A DNA stretch of 64,000 nucleotides from Methanocella arvoryzae MRE50 (GTDB lineage: Archaea; Halobacteriota; Methanocellia; Methanocellales; Methanocellaceae), in the NCBI RefSeq assembly GCF_000063445.1, contig NC_009464.1, positions 248,001 through 312,000 on the forward strand. Reading direction: 5' to 3'. Within the stretch, counting starts at the first letter, position 1; each line of letters starts with the position of its first letter. Under the pieces are notes generated by a model. The model did no database searches, was not told the DNA's origin, and saw nothing but the letters and a program-made list of their open reading frames with translations. Positions 59,015 through 64,000 of this stretch are shown here, piece by piece. The position numbers and the translations under genes are program-made.

Positions 59015-60676
59015 CTACTTCAGGGCAGCGATCTCCATTTCAAAGGCCGCAACAGGCATTTCTATACCCCAGCTCTTGAGGACTACGGGACTGAGCTCGC
59101 CGATGATGCCGACCTTTTTGTCCCCAATCCTTACCTCGGCACAACGGCCGGGGATGAAGGAGGGGTGTTCCGCCGCAACGGTCTTGAGCTCGTCAAGCTT
59201 GCCGAAATTCGCGCACAGCGACTGCAGCTTCACTTTGATCTCGTTGAACCCGGCTTTAGCATAGCACAGAGTACAGGCGACATGGTCAATTTCTTTGACG
59301 CCGGTGTTCTCAGCGCTGTCCAGATGAGCGACGGTGCCTACCTCAAAGATATTCTGCGGGTAGTCCCTGTGCAGGTTGTTGGAGAGCACGATCATTAGCG
59401 ATGGTATCAAAGACGTCCTGACGATGTTGTACTGCTCTGCGTAGGGGTTGGAGATCTCGACGGCCGTACCGTCATCCGGGAGGTTCATCTTCCCGAAGAC
59501 CTCGTCCTTGCCGATCAGGATGAAGTTGAAAGTATCCTGGCAGCCCAGGCCGATCATGGTGTTCCGGATGGCATCGCCGAGCTTCGTAGCTTCTGTCAGC
59601 TTGCCCACTGAAGGCGTGTTCGGGTACGACGGAGTGATGTTGTTGTAGCCGAAAGCCCTGCCCACGTCATCTACTACGTCCCTCTTATGCAGGATGTCAG
59701 CGCGGTATGGCGGCACTTCGACGATCAGGTAATCGCTCCCGGTTTCGGCCACTTTGAAGCCCATGCGCTCCAGCAGGGCCTTTATGTCAGGGGCAGTCAG
59801 CTCGAGGCCGAGGACACGGTTGACGTAGTCGACCTCTATGTCGATGTTGCGGACGTTAAAGTCAGGCCTGTGCAGCGTCTCGTCCGGATACACGACGTCT
59901 ATACTGTAGATGGAAGCACCCCTGAGATCCAGAGAGTACAGGACGATGTTGAGCATGTAGTCGATAGTCCGCAGGTCCTCGCCAGTCAGCTCGATGAGCA
60001 GATCATGAGTATTCAGAGTTACCTCGGTGCGCTTCGAGTTAATGATGGGAGGGAACGAGAAAATACCCTCGTCGTCGGTGATGATCGGCATCAGATTCTT
60101 GCCTTCCAGCACGTACCGGTAGTCGATGCCTTTCGGGTGTCTGGCCAGGACATCGGAGAGCGTCATAAGCTCATCGCTCTGCAGCGGCACGAACTTGACA
60201 CTGTCCCCCGGCACTGCCCGGTAGTGAATCTCCCTGCCTTTGATCTTCGACAGATCGTGAACGCCGACTGCGCCCTTCTTCCGCTTGCGACCGAATGTGC
60301 CGTGCAGCTTTTCCTGCAGGTGCATCAGAGACTTTATCGACTCGTCGGTGAACTGCACGTTCCTGACGATGGCGCCGGTGACGTACGGCCTGACAGGCTC
60401 GACTTCCCGGTTGACGATCAGCTTGTAGCCGGAGGGCTGGAGCTTCGGGATTCTAAAGCCTGTTTCGATGCTATAGTAAGCCCGGAGCATCCTGGCGATG
60501 CCCTCTTCCGAGAGCAGGTCAGCACGGTCGCTGGTCACCTCGAAGGTGACTTCGTCGCCCTGGATGTCTTCGGTCTCGCTGCCGAGCTCGAACATGACTT
60601 CCCGGACCTTGTCCAGGCTGAGATCGATGCCGATGAGCTTGACGAGATCTGGATAGTTGAGGGTTACTGTTGCCAT
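59015..60676 (-). CDS. pheT: Phenylalanyl-tRNA synthetase beta subunit
   Basis: 553 residues, archaeal/eukaryotic-type PheT. Domain order: N-terminal B1 (TLNYPDLVKLIGIDLSLDKV), B3/B4 tRNA-editing module, B5 (MGFKVAETGSDYLIVEVPPYRADIL) and the catalytic-like core (VVDDVGRAFGYNNITPSYPN, GCQDTFNFILIGKDE, NLPDDGTAVEISNPYAEQYN). PheT pairs with PheS to form the (alpha-beta)2 enzyme; pheS is not in the window. A TATA-like element TTTTATAAAAG (about 60721-60731) precedes the gene. Confidence 0.95.
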   Translation of the reverse strand: MATVTLNYPDLVKLIGIDLSLDKVREVMFELGSETEDIQGDEVTFEVTSDRADLLSEEGIARMLRAYYSIETGFRIPKLQPSGYKLIVNREVEPVRPYVTGAIVRNVQFTDESIKSLMHLQEKLHGTFGRKRKKGAVGVHDLSKIKGREIHYRAVPGDSVKFVPLQSDELMTLSDVLARHPKGIDYRYVLEGKNLMPIITDDEGIFSFPPIINSKRTEVTLNTHDLLIELTGEDLRTIDYMLNIVLYSLDLRGASIYSIDVVYPDETLHRPDFNVRNIDIEVDYVNRVLGLELTAPDIKALLERMGFKVAETGSDYLIVEVPPYRADILHKRDVVDDVGRAFGYNNITPSYPNTPSVGKLTEATKLGDAIRNTMIGLGCQDTFNFILIGKDEVFGKMNLPDDGTAVEISNPYAEQYNIVRTSLIPSLMIVLSNNLHRDYPQNIFEVGTVAHLDSAENTGVKEIDHVACTLCYAKAGFNEIKVKLQSLCANFGKLDELKTVAAEHPSFIPGRCAEVRIGDKKVGIIGELSPVVLKSWGIEMPVAAFEMEIAALK

Positions 60677-61004
60677 ACGACATTACACGCCCAGTGTTAC
60701 AGTTGCTTTTTCAGCTTCCACTTTTATAAAAGTCTGCCCAAAAAAAGCGCCGCCTACGGCGGGTGCTCGCTGCGCTGCGCATTTCGCGAACTGCGCGAAA
60801 TCACAAAGTCCCATACAAGAAGCTTGAAAACGCTGTACATCTAGACACATACATGCTTGAAAATGCTGTAATACAATATTAAACCTACGGACTACAACAT
60901 AAGGTTATGTTAATACTTATTCAAACCCCCACAGCCATTCTTGTAACAGCATATTAGGAATCTGACCAATCTTTTTATATACACATCATTGCAAATAAAT
61001 AGCT
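60677..61004. other. Boundary region between pheT and the accessory element
   Basis: 328 bases without a gene. Contains a hairpin ATTTCGCG/CGCGAAAT (about 60781-60801), a GC-rich run with GCGC repeats just before it, and two direct copies of GCTTGAAAA(C/T)GCTGTA (about 60822-60870). A TATA element (about 60972-60982) serves the small ORF at 61005. Confidence 0.45.
60740..60762 (-). terminator. Hairpin + T-run between element end and pheT
   Basis: On the minus strand CCGCC and GGCGG (60762-60758 and 60754-60750) form a stem around GTA, followed after CGC by a T7 run (60746-60740). It may terminate transcripts coming from the accessory region before pheT. Confidence 0.6.
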
Positions 61005-61127
61005 ATGAAACGCCTTCGTTATAATGATAAAGTACGAGTAATCGGTCGAATCATTGGCGAAGAGAGAACCGTTGAATTTATACTAAAATGTAAAAAAGCA
61101 GAATCGATTAAAACGAATAAAAAATAA
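61005..61127 (+). CDS. Small basic ORF (40 aa), possible
   Basis: 40 codons starting MKRLRYNDKVRVIGRIIG and ending in a Lys-rich tail (KCKKAESIKTNKK). CTTTTTATATACAC, a good TATA box, lies about 25 bases upstream of the ATG, as for a leaderless archaeal transcript. No family recognised. It might be an element-encoded mini-protein. Confidence 0.4.
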   Translation: MKRLRYNDKVRVIGRIIGEERTVEFILKCKKAESIKTNKK

Positions 61128-61132
61128 TAACA

Positions 61133-61270
61133 TCAAGTGAACGTTGCAACACGTTCCCTCTCCGGCCTTCCATGCTCCTCGCAGCACTCAAAACAAAAGT
61201 ACGATACCGTACCCTTCCGCTCTAAAGCCACGGCCTTCTCAGTCTGCTTATCGCAGATTTTACACTTCAT
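61133..61270 (-). CDS. Small zinc-finger-like protein (45 aa)
   Basis: 45 residues, MKCKICDKQTEKAVALE...YFCFECCEEHG, with CxxC and CFECC pairs making a likely zinc site. Strong ribosome site GGGAAGGGA before the ATG. Tiny zinc-finger proteins of this kind are common in archaeal plasmids and viruses. It is the third gene of a minus-strand set (61133, 61339, 61479). Confidence 0.55.
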   Translation of the reverse strand: MKCKICDKQTEKAVALERKGTVSYFCFECCEEHGRPERERVATFT

Positions 61271-61338
61271 CGTTTTTCCCTTCCCGTTTTTATCGGTGCT
61301 ACGCCCAGGCCGGGCATGCCGCCCTGGGCTCCGCCCCG

Positions 61339-61479
61339 CTACTTATTGCGCCTTATCGCCCCGTCCATCTCATACACCCGAGTACAATACCACGATACGC
61401 AGTAGTGTTCCCCGGTGATAGGGTCAACAAAACCATAAGCACAATCCCGGCAAACATACGGTATTGCCGGCAAAGCCAT
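61339..61479 (-). CDS. Small cysteine-rich protein (46 aa)
   Basis: 46 residues, MALPAIPYVCRDCAYGFVD...HYCVSWYCTRVYEM, with a CxxC pair and a later C...C pair as a possible zinc knuckle. Its ATG overlaps the TGA stop of the upstream 80-residue gene (TGATG), so the two are translationally coupled. No family recognised. Confidence 0.55.
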   Translation of the reverse strand: MALPAIPYVCRDCAYGFVDPITGEHYCVSWYCTRVYEMDGAIRRNK

Positions 61480-61721
61480 CAGACAGCCTCTTCAACAGCA
61501 AGCTCATCAACAAACTTCTGAAACTTCTCATCACCCTTGTAAGCATTCATCAGCTTAACAATCAGAGACGCAGGCATCTTAACCGGAAACTTGCCAAGAC
61601 CAGTAATCTTTATACACTTCGAAGTCTCGACATTCTCACCAGTTTTAGACGATACAAACTTGTACGCCGGGTGACACTCAATATTGCCACCAAGATACTG
61701 TATTGTGTGTTTAAATTCCAT
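61479..61721 (-). CDS. Hypothetical protein (80 aa) of accessory element
   Basis: 80 residues, MEFKHTIQYLGGNIECHPAYK at the start, then a basic segment (KITGLGKFPVKMPASLIVKLM) and an acidic C-terminus (FQKFVDELAVEEAV). AGAGGA lies five bases before the ATG. Coupled to the next small gene. Likely a plasmid or proviral gene; the function is unknown. Confidence 0.6.
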   Translation of the reverse strand: MEFKHTIQYLGGNIECHPAYKFVSSKTGENVETSKCIKITGLGKFPVKMPASLIVKLMNAYKGDEKFQKFVDELAVEEAV

Positions 61722-62404
61722 GTTTTTCCTCTTGGGCTTTCTGCGCCCGCCCCGTACTTAGCAATTTAACTTATTTAATCGTTTTCTAGGAAACAGAGAC
61801 TAATATATTGTCCTTTTTCCATTTGGAGCCTGTATAATCGTCCATTGTCAAACCAATTAATTCCACATTGGTTAAGAAGTGTTTGCACAGAATAGGGTCG
61901 GCGTTCGAAAACCGAGAAGCCTTAATACACCAAAAAGCGCTTAACGGTTTTGCGGGAAGGAAGTACAACGGCGAAAGGCTATACCCTAAGTTTATTTGTG
62001 GCAGCAAAGCTGCCACGCTCCACGCCGCAAACGGGGCGGCGTTCCGCACTAGGGTATACCCTTCCGCCGTTCTACGTACTTCCTTCCCCCAAAACCTACG
62101 CTTTTCGGTGTTTAAGGCTTTCGGCTTTCGCCCGCCTTGCAAAAGAAGTTGTATCGGAGAGCGTAGCAGGGCGGGAAGGAAATACAAGCGGCTCAGGCTG
62201 CCCCTTGTTTATATAAATATATTAATATGTGTATTCATATTTGTGATTAGTTAATCGAAATCACTTTCTGACCAACAATTAATTTTCGCAGCATTATTTG
62301 TTATCCCAATACGATTATTGTAGATTCTTGCTACCATATTGTAAATTGGGTGGTTATATATACTATTGGTTAAGTATTAATGGGTATTGTTGGAGGCATC
62401 TTAG
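61722..62404. other. Gap with large inverted-repeat structure
   Basis: 683 bases. Open frames on both strands here are by-products of the inverted repeat. The repeat is described separately. Downstream, TATATATACTA (about 62353-62363) is the likely promoter of the lipoprotein gene. Confidence 0.5.
61900..62134. repeat. Large imperfect inverted repeat with two internal perfect hairpins
   Basis: The left arm (about 61900-61986) and right arm (about 62051-62134) are near-complementary along more than 80 bases: for example AAGCCTTAA(T)ACACC (61918-61931) with GGTGTTTAAGGCTT (62107-62120), and GGGAAGGAAGTAC (61954-61966) with GTACTTCCTTCCC (62076-62088). Between the arms are GTGGCAGC/GCTGCCAC (61998-62016) and ACGCCGC/GCGGCGT (62022-62042). 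Together they make a three-way-junction fold. Confidence 0.75.
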
Positions 62405-63292
62405 TTGAAAGTGTCTTTTAGATATATATCTATATTTATTGTAGTCTTATCAGCTATAATGATAACTGGTTGTACAGGTTCACAAGTGGTTAGTTCAAAT
62501 AGCGATACACAACCGAGTCAACAACACCCAATATATCAACAATTGACTACACCTACACCTACACAAGCCCCTACAGTAGATCCAACAATCGCTTTAAGAC
62601 AAAATGCTTTAAGTGATTATCAGTCGAAAATTAGTATAGTCTCCATAGAACAACAATCTTTAGATAATTATGTAAATACACCATACACATACGTTGATCT
62701 TAATGATTATAAAACGTGGATTGATAACTACAATATAAAAGCATCATCGTATCAACAAAAATGTTACGATGCGATATCATCTGGAAACATTTATCTCCAA
62801 TATTTAACAGTAGGAAATGACGAGTATAATAGAGTAAAACAAAATGAAGCTACTTTTTCTAGCAACATTCAAATATATAATAATAATTACAACCAATTTA
62901 TATCAGACTACAATAAGAAAAAGGCAACAAATGATGCATATAATAATTATGAATCTAAATTACGTGTTGTACAATCCACATCTCAAGACTTACAAGATTA
63001 TGTAAATTCATCAACAATATTTTCTGCCCTTAGTAGTAGCTATATAGAAGGTTTTAATACAAAAGTTACTGCTTACGCCACAGCTTGTGATAACGCTGTT
63101 TATGCAGGCCAAGAATATCAGAAATTTTTAGACCCAGGAAGTACAGCATATAACCAAGTTTCAAGTATCAATACCGAATTAACAAATTCAGCAGCCGAAT
63201 TGAGGAAGACAAACGAAGAAGTCCAGAAAGACAGCTCGTATTTGTCTGCGTTAACATCATTAATAAAAATTCTTCCGATGTTAGCCGTATGA
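62405..63292 (+). CDS. Lipoprotein with duplicated helical domain, AT-rich gene
   Basis: 295 residues starting with TTG (GGAGG upstream). Signal and lipobox: IVVLSAIMITGCTGS. After a Thr/Pro-rich linker come two homologous segments of about 100 residues each: one beginning DYQSKISIVSIEQQSLDNYV and one beginning NYESKLRVVQSTSQDLQDYV, each ending with a similar (V/A)GN(D)EYNRV or YQKFLDPGSTAYNQV stretch. Predicted mostly helical, perhaps coiled coil. The gene is far more AT-rich than pheT or other chromosomal genes. Confidence 0.65.
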   Translation: MKVSFRYISIFIVVLSAIMITGCTGSQVVSSNSDTQPSQQHPIYQQLTTPTPTQAPTVDPTIALRQNALSDYQSKISIVSIEQQSLDNYVNTPYTYVDLNDYKTWIDNYNIKASSYQQKCYDAISSGNIYLQYLTVGNDEYNRVKQNEATFSSNIQIYNNNYNQFISDYNKKKATNDAYNNYESKLRVVQSTSQDLQDYVNSSTIFSALSSSYIEGFNTKVTAYATACDNAVYAGQEYQKFLDPGSTAYNQVSSINTELTNSAAELRKTNEEVQKDSSYLSALTSLIKILPMLAV

Positions 63293-63333
63293 ACCACATT
63301 TTAAATTAAAAACAAATATTTTTTTAGTAAAAA

Positions 63334-64000
63334 TTATTCAAGTAGTTGTGTTAACTTCTCCAGCTTCCCCGGCTGCTTCAACAACTTCAATATCTGCCTG
63401 TCGGCTTCGGTTATCTCTTCCCTAAGCTCAGCCACGCCCTCTTTAAGCGACCGCCCGCACTTCGGACAATAATTAGCCAGGGAATCGCTAACCATCCCGC
63501 AAACGCATTTTTGCGGCTTAGTCATCGGCTTAGTCTCCACTTTCAACGATAAACCGGCCTTAGTCTTAATCTCATTCTGAATATCGCTATCAGCAAGCTT
63601 AACGTAAACCTCAAACATTTGAGTCTCGACTTTCTGCCACATCATCTTTTTAATGATGCTCTCTTTATACCCCTCTTTAATCATATTGGTAATACGAGAA
63701 GCCCGGAACAAATGTGGAGATAATGGCTTTTTCGTACCCGATGCCGCTATCAACTTTTCTAACAGAAACTGCACAGTCCGGTAAGATAACGGCTCTCCAA
63801 CATATCCGTTACTGTGAACCCTAAACACGAAATCGCTTTCTGTCGCCTCTGGCATATCGTTCCTTAACTGTATCAGGTAAGGAACAGAAGCAACGACATA
63901 CGGGTATCTATAACCGCCGACTTTCTCATCTTCAATTTGCGCCCGGCAATCCGTATCTGTAAAGGTTAAGTCCTTCCAGGTAACCCGCCCAATTTCGCCC
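63334..64000 (-). CDS. Tyrosine recombinase/integrase with C-terminal zinc ribbon, 5' end outside window
   Basis: 222 residues in the window; the frame stays open to the right edge. Visible are the box-I region GEIGRVTWKDLTF (its Arg just outside), HLFRASRITNM (H-x-x-R of box II), MMWQK, and the nucleophile region MFEVYVKL. The C-terminus has a zinc ribbon (CVCGMVSDSLANYCPKCGRSL) and a helical tail. Tyrosine recombinases move proviruses and integrative plasmids; together with the neighbouring small genes this marks an integrated element. Confidence 0.88.
   Translation of the reverse strand, partial: GEIGRVTWKDLTFTDTDCRAQIEDEKVGGYRYPYVVASVPYLIQLRNDMPEATESDFVFRVHSNGYVGEPLSYRTVQFLLEKLIAASGTKKPLSPHLFRASRITNMIKEGYKESIIKKMMWQKVETQMFEVYVKLADSDIQNEIKTKAGLSLKVETKPMTKPQKCVCGMVSDSLANYCPKCGRSLKEGVAELREEITEADRQILKLLKQPGKLEKLTQLLE

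Noticed and set aside
61137-61521. Plus-strand frames of 93-125 codons over the mini zinc-finger genes
   Set aside because: They are Ser/Pro/Arg-rich shadow products. The minus strand has three coupled short genes with good ribosome sites and paired cysteines.
61786-62254. Frames of 128-133 codons on both strands in the 61.8-62.2 kb gap
   Set aside because: They arise from the inverted-repeat sequence. Both strands are open over the arms, and the products look like structure-derived runs without ribosome sites.

Overview
The window comes from a hydrogenotrophic/formate-using methanogenic archaeon. The diagnostic genes are tungsten/molybdenum formylmethanofuran dehydrogenase (fwd), heterodisulfide reductase (hdrABC), mvhD, F420-type formate dehydrogenase (fdhAB), O-phosphoseryl-tRNA synthetase and an archaeal ATP-dependent DNA ligase. 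Promoters are archaeal TATA elements, and starts are often preceded by good Shine-Dalgarno (SD) sequences. Gene content fits the Methanocellales (Methanocella, Rice Cluster I), but that is inferred from protein types and not from a marker comparison.

Layout. 1-7.3 kb: mostly minus-strand housekeeping and stress genes (glycogen debranching enzyme cut by the window edge, FMN reductase, small zinc-ribbon protein, PAS/GAF histidine kinase, HtpX, CorA-like transporter) plus a NucS-like/HRDC gene on the plus strand. 7.4-9.7 kb: nfnAB-type NADPH/ferredoxin transhydrogenase. 9.7-11.8 kb: an AT-rich island with a structured leader and two secreted/anchored proteins. 11.8-22.5 kb: nuclease-like gene, beta-propeller/zinc-ribbon protein, DUF190 plus two crcB fluoride channels, SepRS, endonuclease V, a lipoprotein, a PH-domain membrane pair, and an isopropylmalate/homoaconitate dehydratase pair.

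22.7-35.8 kb is the metabolic centrepiece: one 13-kb minus-strand unit in transcription order fdhA-fdhB-fwdG-fwdF-hdrC-hdrB-hdrA-mvhD-fwdD-fwdB-fwdA-fwdC. It encodes the parts needed to oxidise formate, bifurcate electrons at HdrA, reduce CoM-S-S-CoB and drive CO2 reduction to formylmethanofuran. A strong hairpin-T terminator closes the unit.

36-46.6 kb: M29 aminopeptidase, two secreted propeller proteins, archaeal ornithine cyclodeaminase-type protein, aldo/keto reductase, F420-dependent oxidoreductase, MsrA and a MazG-like pyrophosphohydrolase. A complete 1,060-bp insertion sequence with 9-bp target duplications sits exactly at the start codon of one surface-protein gene. 46.8-60.7 kb: secreted proteins, UPF0305 protein, tRNA-Pro(GGG), an Lrp/AsnC regulator with a Cys-rich tail, a thioredoxin reductase/glutaredoxin pair, a tungsten aldehyde:ferredoxin oxidoreductase with its ferredoxin, TPR protein, DNA ligase, a Gly/Trp-rich exported peptide and PheT. 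60.7-64 kb looks like one end of an integrated element: tiny zinc-finger genes, an AT-rich lipoprotein, a large inverted-repeat structure and a tyrosine recombinase running off the right edge.

Intergenic DNA is unusually rich in inverted-repeat elements (14.0, 41.1, 50.8 and 61.9 kb). No CRISPR array or rRNA was seen.
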